A stretch of 64,000 nt of DNA from positions 1 through 64,000 of the forward strand of contig CALSCP010002792.1 in assembly GCA_943704425.1 (NCBI GenBank), in the 5' to 3' direction. The position numbers and the translations under genes were made by a program. The notes under the pieces were generated by a model. That model was not told the origin of the DNA. It saw only the letters and a list, made by a program, of their open reading frames with translations, and searched no databases. Below are positions 13,131 to 25,630 of this stretch, piece after piece; within the stretch, counting starts at the first letter, position 1; every line of letters starts with the position of its first letter. This DNA is from Ministeria vibrans ATCC 50519 (lineage: Eukaryota; Opisthokonta; Filasterea).

Positions 13131-16100
13131 TCAAATGTGCGCCGTCAGTGGATCGTCAATGAGCATGCGCACTCGATCGGGCGTCGCCGGAAAGGGCAGC
13201 ACCACATGATTCTTCCCATCCGTCGCATGACCATTGTCCCGTCGTGCCGCCAAGACGGCTTGTCGCGCCGCCAAGTGCGCACTCAGCGCCAATTGCACAT
13301 TTGCCTCACCAATCCCTACCAAAACACACACGCACACACACATATATAATTATATAACTATAATACTAATAATTATTGTAATAATTATTATTATCAACGC
13401 CACACCCCCAATTTATTTACCTTTTGTGCCGTAGACCCCAGCCTTGGAGAGACCATCGCGGTAGCGCAGGAGACGCACGCGCCAGTCGAGTGGCGCGTCG
13501 TCGTGCATGGGCACCTTGTAGCGCCCTACATTGTTTGAGAAGAGTGCGTAGTTGTTGTCGCGCTGGTCCCATTCCATCTCCTCGAGCATGTAGTAGCCAT
13601 AGCCGAACATAAAGCCCCCTTCGACTTGGCCCACGTCGAGCGCCGGATTTAGACTGTGCTGTCCGCAGTCTTGCACAATGTCTGTGCGCAGGGTCCGCAC
13701 CGCACCCGTCCGCACGTCCATCTCGACCACAGACATGGCCGCACCCCACACAAAGAAGTAGGAGATGTCGCCACTCTGCTTCTCAAAGTCGTACGCCAAC
13801 GTGGGCAGATTCACTATGCCGGGTGCGGTCATCTCAATGCCATGGTTGTATGCCTTGTGGACAAGGCAGCACCACTCGCTTGCCGTCAGATCCGCGTCAT
13901 CCTGAGATGTACTCGTCTGGCGCAGTGGTGCGAGGCGAGAGTGCAACCGCGCCACGGCGTGCTCAAGTGCACCGCCAACCAGGTCCGTGCTCACCATGGT
14001 CGTTGGGGGCGAGTTGGGCACAATGAGTGTGTTGGTGGCGGCGACGCGAATCAGCTCAATGGGGATGCGCAGTGCGGTCGCGGCCACCTGACGCACGCGC
14101 GTCGACAGTCCTTGGCCCATTTCCACGCCGCTGTGCGAAATAAACACACTCCCGTCCTTTTGCACATGGACCATGACCAGTCCGCGGTTCACGTCGGGCG
14201 AGTCAACAAAGCCCGAGTTGCCCTTGGACACCACGGCGGCCACACCACGCTTCACCATGCGGTTCTCAGGTCGCGCATTCCACGCGTCACAGTAACGACG
14301 CAACGTCTCGTACGTCGCATAGCCACGCGGCAATCCGTACTCGTCCACCTGAGCGTCGTCACTGCTCTCTTCCTTGCCGTTGACCACTGCGTTCCAGCAC
14401 GCACGCAACACCCCATCGCCAACAACCATGCCTGCAAGTGTTGCAGCACCAGTGTCGTACATGACGGCCGAGCGCAGTGCCACGGGGTCCACACTCGCCT
14501 CGGTTGCTACATGGTCAAGCACACACTCGATTATGGCACTCGACTCGGGCTTGCCAAAGCCCCGCGTCGCCGTGTACACTCCACGGTTGGTACGCGCGCA
14601 GCGGCCATTCACCGTCACATCCCGAGGCAACTGGTAGCCACTGTCCAACACAAACATGGCCGTCTCGAGAATGTCCACCGCGTAGTCTTGCGCATAGCCG
14701 CCGCCCAACAGAATGTCACACTCAAACGCCTCAAGACGCACCGACGCGTCATCCTGCAGACGCCAGCCCATGCGATAGTCGGCGACAAACGGGACGCGAC
14801 CGGGACAATACGCCATGTCTTGGTCGCGTGACAGCACCAGCTTCACCGGTGCATTCTGGTGGAAGGCGGCGACAGCAGCGGCAGCGGCAATGTTGCCCGA
14901 CATGGTCTGCTTCCCACCAAATCCACCGCCGATACGCTCCACCGAGGTTGACACGGCGCTCTGCGGCACACCGAGTGCACACGAAACAGCATCGCACACT
15001 TGCGAGGGCGCCTGTGTGCTCGCCTGTACAATGAACGAGTCTGGAATACCCCCACTGCCACTCTGCATGCTCGTGCGACCTCCCTCAGGCGTCACAAGGC
15101 AGTTTTGCGTCTCGAGGTAAAAATGATACTGACCGTGCGTCAGATCTACACGGCCATTGGTCACACCTGCACACACGGGCTTGTTTCCAGCGCGCGATTG
15201 CGCCACCTCTGCCTCAATGTCACTCAATATCTTCCGCGTGTCCCCTCGCTTGATGGTTCGATCGGGCGTCTCGCTCACAGGCACACGCTGGTTCTCCTCC
15301 AGATCGACAACGGTGGTCGCGCCGTCGTCACGTCCCTCGCGCAGACTCTGGTAGCCAAAGACGGGCTTGGTCGCAAAGAACCACTTACTTGGAGGGGTGT
15401 CGGGCGGTGCAGCGGCCGCCTCGCGTGCCGCATCCGTGAGCGAGCCCACAATGTGCAGTGGCTCGTACTCGATGTGCACCGCACTCGCTGCGATCTTGGC
15501 CGCCTCGGCGGTGCGTGCCACCACAATGCCAATGGGCTGACCGTGATAGAGCGTCTCGTTGTGGGCGGCAAACACCGGCATGAAGTCGTTGGGACGGAAG
15601 CCAGGCACCATGTTGTCACCAGGCACGTCTTTGGCCGAGTAGAAGGCCACAGCGTCGTCGACGGCGGCCAGAGCGGGCGCTGGGTCAACCCTCAGGATGC
15701 GAGCGTGAGCCTGCGTTGAAGTAACCAGGGCACCATAGAGTCCCCCCGGTGGCACACCCAAGTCGGCTGTGTAGCGTGCGCCTCCTGTTGTCTGGTCAAT
15801 GGCATTGACGTGCACCAGTGCGCGATTGATCATGTTGGTGCTCTGCTGCGCTGCCTGTTCGTCAATGGGGCTCAGTGTGCCGGTGGGATCAAAGGCGTAG
15901 TCGGACTGGGCACGGTGAACCGGATCGAGTGGCGCGGTGTCAGCGCAACCAGCGTCGTCAAACGTGGCGTTGGTTTGGGTGCGGAGACCCGTCGTGATGC
16001 GCTCCATCATGTGTGACCACTGACTAAGCATGAGGGTCGCCTGGTAATCGCGCACGCGCTGGCTAGGGTGTCGTGACTCGTGTACGAGCGTCGTGAGCTC

Positions 16101-17862
16101 GCTGCGCAGCGACGCAAGTGCCCCTGTGCGCGTCTCGTCGGACCACGGGCGATTGACGAGGTACTCTTCGGTGTGACGCGCGTGCAGTCCGGGCCGTCCG
16201 AGTCCGCCAAAGACAAGCGAGGCACGTCGCACCGTCGCTTGAGCATCCTCGCCAATGAGCACACGAAAGGACCCATTCAGCACCGCAATAGCATCAAAGC
16301 GACGCTTGTGGCCCTGCTTGAACGAGTAGGCAAACTCACGCTCGCTCGTGTAGGGCACAAACACACGCGTGAGCACCTCATCGGGTGCCAGGGCCACTTT
16401 GCAGTCGGCCACAATGAATTCGTCCATGCTCACTGTGCGCTCCACAATCGTCTCTCCGTCGCCCGACAGTCGTGCCAAGTGCACCTTGGCATCAAAGGCG
16501 GTCATGGCGGGCACCAAGTCGGACACATGGCTACAGTTGACAAGAGAGCCCGCGAGGGTGCCCATATCGCGCACTGCGAAAAATGAACGCGTTTGTGTTT
16601 GTTTTGGAGTTTGTTCTTACCTTGTCCGTTGGCGAAAAAGTGGACGTGTCGACCGAGAGTCTCAAGAAAGCGGGTCTGGTGAGGTTTGAGGCGCTCGAGG
16701 GACTGAGCTGCGAGCGAGGCGAGACCGTTGATGGTGACGCTGGCGCCAATGAGAACACCGTCGTCACGCCACTCGACGCGAGACAGTTCGGGGACGCCAG
16801 CGGTGGAAAGCACCACGGAGGTTGCCTGAGATTCATGGACGTCGCTGTGTAGCCGGACGCCCACGTCGGTGAAGCCCGAGACCATTTTGGTGATGTTGGG
16901 CGCCGAAGCGCCCTCCCAGTGGTGACTGTGGCTGCCGGCCGCGAGCGTGGCACTTTCAGTGGCACGAAGCTTGAGCAATTCGTGCAGTGTGTTGGGTCGG
17001 TACCAGGAGAAATCGTCGCCGTGCACCTCAACGCGACGCAGCGCTTGCCTGAGGCGGAACGGGAAAAGTTGATCTGCGCTGGGAGTTGACTCGAGCGATT
17101 TTTGCACCTGAACGCGCAACAGTTGCTGTGCGCTCGTGGTTGGCACACAGTCAGAGGAGAGGAGCTTGCCAGCGTCCATAATGGGGCGGTATCTACGAGA
17201 GATTGTTGTCAGTTTTGTGTGTTCTGTGCGGGTCCTTTTATTCAATTCTCATACCCGGTGCAACGACAAATGTTGCCATCGAGACAGTGTTCAAGATCGG
17301 CCATGGTTGCCTTTGGATCTTGGGCAAGACGTGAGTAGAGCGACATGGCAACGCCGGGGGTACAGTAACCGCATTGGGTCGCGTGAGAAGACATCAAAGC
17401 TTTTTGCACTGGATGCAAATACTCGCACTTCGGGTCGGCGGTCGGTGCGACTGTACTTTCTTCGGTGGCCGCCACGTTGGAGCGGGAGATGCCTTCGATA
17501 GTGGTAACAGACATTCCGTCGAGCGAGGGGAGAGGCATGAGGCACGCACAGACCGAGTGGTGCGAGGGTTTGTTGACATTTGCGTCCCACCGACTAACCA
17601 TGACTGTGCAGGCGCCACAGCCTCCCTCGTTGCACACCTTCTTGGTACCGGTAAGTCCTCGTTCGACACGAAGCCAATCGAGCAAGGATTGGCGTCCAAT
17701 GGACGAGGCAGGCAGGCGAATGCGCTCCTGATTCAAGTAGAACACAATTGGCGAATTGGACGACCGCGCGACCCCACTTGAGGATACAAAGCGGCATGGT
17801 GGCCGTTGTGTTACTTGTGTAAGCCAACGGGGGGAAATTCGGATGTTTCGCAAAAACGGCAT
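13131..17862 (-). CDS. xanthine dehydrogenase / aldehyde oxidase family molybdenum hydroxylase
   Basis: Molybdopterin, 2x[2Fe-2S], FAD hydroxylase. Four exons on the minus strand, 17862..17255, 17192..16621, 16573..13421 and 13315..13131, give 1505 residues (about 1330 is usual). Order: plant-type 2Fe-2S motif CNEGGCGACTV; second Fe-S motif CRCTGYRPI split by intron 1; FAD domain with AGSLVNCSHVSDL; molybdenum domain with GQYHFYLETQ, RIGGGFGGKQ, TRGFGKPE, VEMGQGL and the catalytic Glu1448 in GIGEANV. Oddities: the substrate Glu of xanthine dehydrogenases after GGFGGK is Gln949, and the FAD motif usually like VVGNTEIG reads AAGSHSHHW. There is an insertion before GQYHFYLET. The first 30 residues lack acidic residues and contain five Arg (MPFLRNIRISPRWLTQ), as in a mitochondrial presequence. 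Substrate cannot be set from sequence. Confidence 0.9.
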
Positions 17863-19168
17863 TAAATGATTGACAAAAATATTATTGACTTTGTACGAAT
17901 GACCGGCCCGTTTAATGTAAAATATGGTACGTTTCGTGTAACTTTTCTAGTACGGGCGCTCCTGAAGCTCACGGTTTGATCAGTTCTTTCTCTTGCTTTG
18001 AACTGCGTTAGAAATAAGTGTAAGTATCGCATAGGTATGTGCCGGGGGTTGGTTGTGGCTTCAGGAACGGATTTGCTCTGCATTGTTGTGAGAAACAGCT
18101 ATCAATGTTACTTTGTACCCAGCTGATCGGAGATGAATGTGCATTCTCCACGACTTGGAATTGCTATGGGAGAGCTTGAAGTAGTGTGTTGAGTGAAAAA
18201 AAAACAACCATAATTATTTTCATGAAGAGTCGCAGAATTGACCGTAACTTACAGAGCAGAATTTGCACCTCAATGTGCGTATACAACGCTCGAACGGAAC
18301 AGGTGACTAAGGCAAGCGGCGGACGACATCAAAAGCCATCGCATATCGTCAAGGAGACGATTGGCAAGTACGTGCGAGTGCGTGCAGCGGCGGGGATGAC
18401 GGTGCGACCGACTGGACTCTCGATGAACTCTCGATTCTCGTCAAACGAGCCAGTGGTGACGATACGCTGCCCAGTGCGCAGGTCTTGAAGAACATTAAGG
18501 TGAAAATCAATGGGACAAGAAGAGAATGAGAAGCACACATGGAATTTGCAAAAGGACTTCAGTGCCAGTGGAACCTCAGCGGCGTTTTGAGGAAACTCGC
18601 GCCAAAACGGACACCATAAATCCAATTCTTTCACTCGTACACACTATTCAGTCATTCACTAATCACTAGTGATATACACTAGTGACAGACGTGACTAGAC
18701 ACTATTTATCAATTATCACTAACCCCGTGCCGCTCATGGCGATGTCTTAAAATTTTTTGTGAAGAGGATTACAGGAAGAAGATAATATTATTAATTATTT
18801 ACAATAATGAATAGATGTGACTCTGACCCCCAAAGATCAGATTTCTGACTTTTCTTTTTGGTGCGAACTCAACTTTCTTCACTCGCCACAGAACTAATAC
18901 GCACCGACATCGCGAACGCTCGCCCTCACATTAACTTAAATAACTACTAACTAGGCATCCCGCACCCGTGAATTGTGAATTCGTGATCCGTCCCCACCGA
19001 CTAATAGTCCTTACAGAAAAGTCACATTTTTTGAGGAGCTGAGCGCACAACTTCAGATCTGATTAATTTTACTATTTTTCACTATTAAATTTTTTTAAAT
19101 CACAATTATTTCTCACTCATTTGAGAATCATTTCCTTCCTCCTCCTCAGAGCCAAGTAGTTAGTCGTG
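17863..19168. other. large divergent intergenic region (1.3 kb)
   Basis: Lies between the molybdenum hydroxylase start (minus) and the aminotransferase start (plus). Mostly AT-rich with short inverted words such as ACTAGTGATATACACTAGTGA near 18,663-18,683. A coding-like open stretch at 18,308-18,529 is listed separately; no other gene is visible. Confidence 0.5.
18308..18529 (+). other. unassigned open stretch, possible orphan exon
   Basis: One plus frame is open for about 72 codons to a TGA at 18527-18529 and reads like real protein (for example DWTLDELSILVKRASG and VLKNIKVKING). It is preceded by a weak acceptor-like CTAAG. No start codon or partner exon was found and I do not recognise the family. 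Other frames of the same stretch are also open, which lowers confidence. Confidence 0.25.
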
Positions 19169-19897
19169 ATGCTTCTTAAACACGCGCTCATGCGCCCCTC
19201 TGCGATCGTCTCGCGCCTGTGCTTTGCGCGACCTTACTCCAACATCCAGGTGCGCATCGCCCTTTCGCCGTTTGCCTGTCTCCCCTGTTGTGTAGCATCT
19301 TGCTCAGTGCAGACTGACCCCGCTCGCGATGCCTAGCGTCGCCGATTGCACTGGAGCATTCGGTGCACATTGCGACCCCAATACCGAGCCGTTGCCCTTC
19401 TTCGCCCTCTCCACCCATCCACACCACGCCCCAACGCCTATTCATTGCATTTTCACGCCCTGCACCGCTCTACTTTCTCCTCCCGTGTGGATTGGTCGTT
19501 TTCCTTTGTCATCCCACTTCTTCTTTTTCGCTTTGTCAACCCTCAGTTTCTCTCGCTGCTGCCTCTCTGACCATGGCACCTTTCAAAATGCACTCTGAAG
19601 TGTCCCCAGAGACGTGTGCCTTCCGCTGCCGTGCCACTTCAACTTGTTGTGTTTTTTTTTTCTTCTTTTCGTCTTTTTTGGGTCCTCCGGAGAAATGACA
19701 TCCACTGAAATCAGTCTTTCTGTGTGTTACAGCACCAAGAATTGCAAAAAGTAGTGAATGGACGGGCAACATGGGATCTGCCGAGCGACCTCGGCAAACT
19801 GGCGTTTGGGCGGGACTTTGGAGCGCATATGCTTGAAGTGGATTGGACGAGCGACGGCGGCTGGGGCGCCCCTAGAATCACGCCGATCCACGACCTG
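19169..19897 (+). pseudogene. 5' fragment of a mitochondrial branched-chain-amino-acid aminotransferase
   Basis: Two exons, 19169..19249 and 19733..19897, joined in phase 0, encode 82 residues. Exon 1 is an Arg-rich, acid-free presequence (MLLKHALMRPSAIVSRL). Exon 2 carries the BCAT N-terminal block KLAFGRDFGAHMLEVDW and GGWGAPRITPI, matching the family pattern FG..F..HML...W....GWG.P.I.P. The rest of the enzyme, including the PLP lysine, is absent: after a donor at 19898 comes a CT microsatellite and then an MFS transporter exon, also phase 0. BCATs transfer amino groups between Leu/Ile/Val and 2-oxoglutarate. I read this as a truncated gene or an assembly join rather than a true fusion, though the frame would be kept. 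Confidence 0.75.
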
Positions 19898-19908
19898 GTA
19901 CGACCTGG

Positions 19909-20035
<127 letters not shown>

Positions 20036-20039
20036 GCAG

Positions 20040-21717
20040 GTCCAAGCGTTCCACGTGACGGAAAACCTTGATCAAGTGGGCTATTACGTAGGCCTGATTG
20101 CGTCCTCGTTGTTTCTGGGGCGGTTCATTGGTTCTTATCTGTGGGGCGGTGTTGCGGACAAGCGCGGGCGCAGGCCGGTTATGATTGTGTCCATGTTGTG
20201 TGTGAGCGCCTCAACGTTCGCCTTTGGCTTCAGTGTCAACCTACCCATGGCCATCGTGACCCGTCTTTTAACGGGTGTACTGAATGGGAGTGTGGGCACG
20301 GCCAAAACGATTCTGTCGGAGGTCACGGACAACACGAATCAAGCAAAGGGAATGGTAGCCCAGCATGAAGAGCAACCGAATACTGATAATTCACCGCTTC
20401 TCCTGGTTGTTTTGTATAGTCGATTATGGGCGCTTCGTGGGGGTTTGGTCTCATTGTGGGACCTGCTTTGGGAGGGCTGCTTTATGACCCGGGCGTGAAA
20501 TACCCTTCGCTGTTTGGACCGTTCTTTGTGCGCTTTCCCGTCTTTCTTCCGTCGCTTCTTGTGGCGTCTGTGTGTCTCCTGGCCGGTCTGCTTTCCATGC
20601 TGTTCCTTCCCGAGACACTGCGACACAATCAGCCTAATATGGCGGAACAGCTAGAAGAGGAAGAGGACGACGGAAACGACGAGGGAGAGGAGGAGAGAAA
20701 GAGGGAGGGAATGTCAAGTGACGAGCTTGAAATGGCCGTACTTGAGAGCGACGGCACAACGAAAGTGGAAGAAAATACGCCTCAGCGACTGGCCAGAGAT
20801 GGCAGCAGTAAGAGAAGAAGAAGAAGCGGGAAAGGAGGGCTCTGCTCGCCGTGTCTGCGCTGGTACCGCCGTAGCACTCTCTATCTGCTGCTGCGCGATC
20901 GCTCCGTCGTCGTCTCGCTCTTTCTCTACTCAGGTAAAATGTATCTTTATCTAATAGAATCATCTGCACGTATTTCGGGGGAATTAATGGAGTCACACAC
21001 GTTTTAGTGTTTGGACTGGCGAACATGGGTTTTGAGGAGGTCTACTCGCTGTTCTGTCTGACGAGTCCCGACGCGGGCGGATTGGGCTTCACCTCAACGG
21101 AGATTGGGCTGTCGCTCACTGCGGTCGGTCTTATTGTGTTGTACGTGTCGCTGGTTATCTACCCGATACTTGAGCGTCGCTTTGGCGCGCGTAACGTGGG
21201 ACTGTGCAGTGCGACCATTATGACGGTTGCCATCGTGCTCTTCCCGACCATTTCCTTCCTGCACAATCGTGTGGCCATCTGGACGACGCTCATTCTGCTT
21301 GGTGCCCTTCTGCGCACGGTTGTTTCTATCATATTCACGTCTGTGTCGCTCTTCATTAACAACTCAGTGCCAAGGTAAGCACAATAATAGTGCTGACTTC
21401 AATCAACGTTTCCTCTGATGATGATACTCTGTAGGTCTCGAGCGGGCAGCATGAATGGTCTGGCCATGTCCATGACGGCCATTGCGCGCACGTTTGGTCC
21501 GACGCTGTTTGGCAGCACGTGGGCCTGGTCCATCAACTCGGGGTTGCCCTATCCCTTTGACAAGTTCTTCACTTTTTACGTGCTCGGTGTATTCATTGTG
21601 TCGTGTGTCGTTGTCATGGCAATGCTGCCGCCTTCCATTGATCTGCAGTACGACACGCGACATCAGGCGACCGCCCTTGTTGATGCTGAACAGGAGGATG
21701 CTATTGCCGCTGAGTAA
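20040..21717 (+). CDS. major facilitator superfamily transporter (DHA1/ZIFL-like), 5' end missing
   Basis: Four exons, 20040..20354, 20420..20933, 21008..21374 and 21435..21717, give 492 residues. Exon one opens with GYYVGLIASSLFLGRFIGSY, then LWGGVADKRGRRPVM, the conserved loop after helix 2 of MFS antiporters, and later GASWGFGLIVGPALGG (helix 5) and LLSMLFLPETL (helix 6). A long charged cytoplasmic loop (Glu/Asp/Lys/Arg-rich) separates the two halves; the second half has six more helices. Helix 1, normally encoded just upstream, is absent: the preceding exon belongs to an aminotransferase. Closest in style to zinc-induced-facilitator-like and related drug/organic-anion transporters; substrate unknown. 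Confidence 0.85.
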
Positions 21718-22140
21718 ATCATTAACGATGTACACAAGTAAATTAAATAAATATTATTAATAAAGAATGACTGCCTCTCTGTCTGAAATGTCGTGTGTCC
21801 TGCCGTCGTATGTTGGACTTTATACCAATAATCTATTAATAAATAATTCCTTATAAATAACCCTTCCAACCTCTAGGGGTTAAATCAATGAAAAAAACAC
21901 TCAAAATTCTAAAAAATCGTTTCAAAAATTGTAACTTAAAAATGATATTTTTGATTATTTTCTTTTTCAACTGGGTTTAGTCTTTAGTGTGTTTATTGTC
22001 AATTGTGTTATAATAATTATATGCGTGTGTCATCCTCACAACATAGCAATTCAGTCATCCATTAATAATTATTTCTAGTCATCCTTTCCAAAAAAAAGGA
22101 GTCACATTTTTTTCTCAACTCCCATTCCTAACCTATCAAC
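21718..22140. other. intergenic, MFS transporter to acyl-CoA synthetase
   Basis: 423 bp, strongly AT-rich, with AATAAA near 21,744-21,766 (likely poly-A signal of the transporter gene). No gene seen. Confidence 0.55.
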
Positions 22141-22219
22141 ATGGACACCAAACACTGGTAAATTGCGAATGCACACGTGTTCTAAACACACCAATTCAGG
22201 CGGAAGTTAACCCTTTTTC

Positions 22220-22255
<36 letters not shown>

Positions 22256-23468
22256 TCTTGTTGTGTCGTAAATTATTGTGCGCAGGGTTGTCGAGCCTGA
22301 CCAGGACCGGCCGATTACACTTGCCTCTGAAGGCCCTGCGGCAATGGAGCCTGTCACCATTGTCGACACGTTCAAGAAAACAGCGGCGCAGTACGTTCCA
22401 CTCAGCCGTGCGCTCTCTCGCGCGCTGTGCACTCCCCTGCCCCCCGCGCCATTCACCCTACCCCTTCGTTGCGTATGCTTCTTCTCCCTTTCTCTTGGCG
22501 CAGAGAGCCCAAACCGAAACTCCTTTTTTTTTTTCTTCTTTTTTTTTCTCTTCTTGTCTGTGCACGAAACGCTCATTTACGACACGTCGCCCTCGGGGTT
22601 GGCGCGGACTTTCCCCGTGTGCGTGGCTCGCGCCTCCTGCTCAGCCTTCGTCCATCCAGAATGCCCCCTTGCTTGCATTGTATTGCTTTGCGCGACTCCG
22701 GTTTTTTTTTTCTCTCTCTCTCTCTTCTCTCGTTCGTGTTTTTGTTGTGCTTGTCAACCCGCAATGGACTATGCCTCGACTGTGAGTGGTTACGCTAGCC
22801 CGCGTTTTGCGGCTCCAATGGACGCAATTGCGTTTTCGAAATTCCCTTTGTTGACTCATTCCATTTTTTTTTTGTGACTCATTTCAGGTCTGGCAGCCAC
22901 CCTGCGATGCGCGTGAAGATCAACGGCGAGTGGAAATCGATTACGTACGGCGAGTACTTTGTGAGCGTGCGTCTGGCGGCCAAGAGTCTCATCAAACTCG
23001 GTTTGGAGGAGAACCATGCCGTTGGCATTATTGGCTTCAACTCCCCCGAATGGTTCATTGCCGAGCTCGCTGCCATTATGGCTGGTGGTCTTGCCGCCGG
23101 TGTCTACACTACCAACCTCCCCGAGGTAAGGCGACCGTAAAGCAGAAAAACCTCTCCCAGTCTCAACCACCAATTGTGCTTAGGCGTGCCACTACGTCCT
23201 GGAACACTCGAGCGCCAACGTTGTCGTTGCTGAGGACAACAAGCAGGTGCAGAAGATCATTTCGGTCAAGGGACGTCTTCCGAACCTCAAGGTATGTCCC
23301 GAATGACAAAGATAAACAAGGGAACAACCGCATACTTATGCTGTGTTGTATATTAGGCCATTGTCCAATACAGCGGCGAAATCACTTCTGAGGCCAAGGC
23401 GGCCGGTGTCATGTCGTGGCCTGAGGTAATATACAAAAATATAAAGAGAAAATGGTGTATGTCTCTTC

Positions 23469-23518
<50 letters not shown>

Positions 23519-23680
23519 TTTGTATAATAGTTTATGAAAGCGGGTGAGTCGATTGAGGACGCTGAGCTGGACGCGCGCATTGCCAAGCAGAAACCTGCCA
23601 ACTGCTGTGCGCTCATCTACACCTCGGGCACCACGTAAGTGAAGAGGGGTGTGCGGTCCTATACAAGATTGGAGCTGGCG

Positions 23681-23727
<47 letters not shown>

Positions 23728-25511
23728 GATATTATTCTTATTATTATTGATATTATTCTTATTAATAATAATAATTATTGTATGTTTGTAGTGGCAACCC
23801 CAAAGCAGTCATGATTTCGCATGACAACTTTACGTGGACTGCGCGCGCCGCCATGAAAGCTCTCACGCTCAACCCGCAGGACCACCTTGTGTCGTACCTG
23901 CCTTTGTCGCACGTTGCGGCGCAGATGCTCGATGTCATTACGCCTCTGCTCTGTGGCTGCACTGTGTGGTTTGCTGACTCGAACGCGCTCAAGGGCTCCC
24001 TCCTGAAGACACTGCAGGAGGTGCGCCCCACCCTCATGCTGGGCGTGCCGCGTGTGTGGGAGAAGATGGTGGAGGGTGTCAAGGCGAAGGGCAAGGACAC
24101 CAAGGGCTTCAAGAAGACGCTCGTTGACTGGGCCAAGACCATTGGCACCGCCGCCAACACGACGCGCGAGGGCCGCGCCGATCCCCCGTGGGGCTACTGG
24201 CTTGCCAACACGCTTGTCTTCAGCAAGCTCCGCACTGCCCTTGGTCTTGACCGTTGCCGTGCCCAGTTCAGCGCAGCTGCCCCCATCTCCCGTGAGGTCA
24301 CTGAGTTCATGATGGCACTCAACGTCCCTATCTACGAAATTTATGGCATGAGCGAGTGTACTGGTCCTCAGGTATTTTGGAAACGTTTGTTCATGATTGT
24401 GTTGCTGTTGGAAGAATTGTGTAACTCATGCCGTTTTTGCGTAAATGTAGACCATCTCGACCGCCGATCATTTCAAGCTGGGCTCGACGGGACGTGGCAT
24501 TCCCGGTGTCGAGATGAAGATCGACAGCCCAAACAAGGAAGGCGATGGCGAGGTAATCAATCAATCCCTTGCAATGTGACTCAGGTACACTGACACTCTT
24601 TATCACTTTTTTTTCTTGTTTCGTTCTCTCCTACCCCTCTCTCTCTGTCACTGTATTTGCTTCTCTTCTGTTTCTGTCACGTTATTTGCTTCTCTCCCTC
24701 TCCGCTCTGTCAATATAGATCTGCTACCGTGGCCGCCATGTGTTCATGGGTTACCTGCACGACGAACAGAAGACACGCGAGGCAATTGACCCCGAAGGCT
24801 GGCTGCACTCGGGCGACGTGGGCCGTGTCGACGAGGAGGGCTACCTGCGCATCACGGGCCGCATCAAGGAGATTCTCATTACGGCTGGCGGTGAAAATGT
24901 CGCGCCTGTGCTCATTGAGGACACTATCAAGGAAGAAGTGCCCATCATTAGCAACTGCATGGTCATTGGTGACCGTCGCAAGGTGTGGCGAAAAGCGTTT
25001 CAATTTGGCTGTTCTCATTGAAATGTGTAGTTCCTGTCGCTCTTGGTGACGCTCAAGTCAGACATGGACGGGGAAGGCCGCCCTCTGAACAAGGTGTATG
25101 CAGGCATCAAGAGCACTCTGGTCGAGCTGGGATGCACCGCCGAGACCGTCTCTGAGGCCATCAAAGACCCCAAGGTAATGAAAATGGTTCATAAGGGAAA
25201 AACAAGAGCGCATATCCAACCCCCCCTCCTGTTAGGTTCGCGAGTACGTTGACGCAGGAATCAAGCGAGCCAACGAGCGAGCAATCTCCAATGCACAGCG
25301 CATTGCCAAGGTACCTCGAGCCACACTCACACACACACACACACACACACTAACATATATTCATATCTTTGTTTTCCTTTTTGTCGTGCAGTGGGAGTTC
25401 CTGAGCGAGGACTTCTCTGTCCCCGGCGATGAGCTGGGCCCGACACTCAAGCTTAAGCGTCCCATTGTCATGAAGAAGCAGGCGACCGTCATCGAGGCCT
25501 TTTACGCCTAA
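22141..25511 (+). CDS. long-chain acyl-CoA synthetase, bubblegum (ACSBG) type
   Basis: Activates long-chain fatty acids to acyl-CoA via an acyl-adenylate. Twelve exons: 22141..22157, 22286..22390, 22888..23125, 23184..23291, 23357..23425, 23531..23634, 23792..24371, 24451..24552, 24719..24982, 25031..25174, 25236..25310, 25392..25511; 641 residues with every phase matching. ANL-superfamily motifs: the P-loop YTSGTTGNPKAVM (about 209-221, split by an intron), YGMSECTGP (398-406), GWLHSGDVG (468-476) and GRIKEILITAGGENVAP. The NPK form of the P-loop and AGGENVAP are typical of the bubblegum group. The start exon is only 17 bases (MDTKHW); the next intron holds a T run of about 34. Two introns carry AAT/ATT microsatellites. 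Confidence 0.94.
23468..23770 (+). repeat. AAT and ATT triplet microsatellites in acyl-CoA synthetase introns
   Basis: (AAT)n at about 23,470-23,517 in one intron and (ATT)n at about 23,683-23,776 in the next, separated by a 104-bp coding exon. Confidence 0.95.
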
Positions 25512-25630
25512 AACCATTGCGACATTCTCTTACTTTCTCTATCTCTGAGTGCGTGTGTCTCTGTGTGTCTTTTTGTTTTGGATTGAACTTGATATTTTTT
25601 TTCGTCGACTCTTTCAGTTTCTGGTTTTCA

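Noticed and set aside
13656-14831. 391-codon plus-strand open frame antisense to the molybdenum hydroxylase
   Set aside because: His/Arg-rich shadow of the real minus-strand exon, with no family features.
22278-22877. 199-codon plus frame starting with an acyl-CoA synthetase exon and continuing downstream
   Set aside because: Only 22286-22390 is exon; the rest is intron (donor GTACGT at 22391, acceptor ending 22887), as the restored frame and family alignment show.
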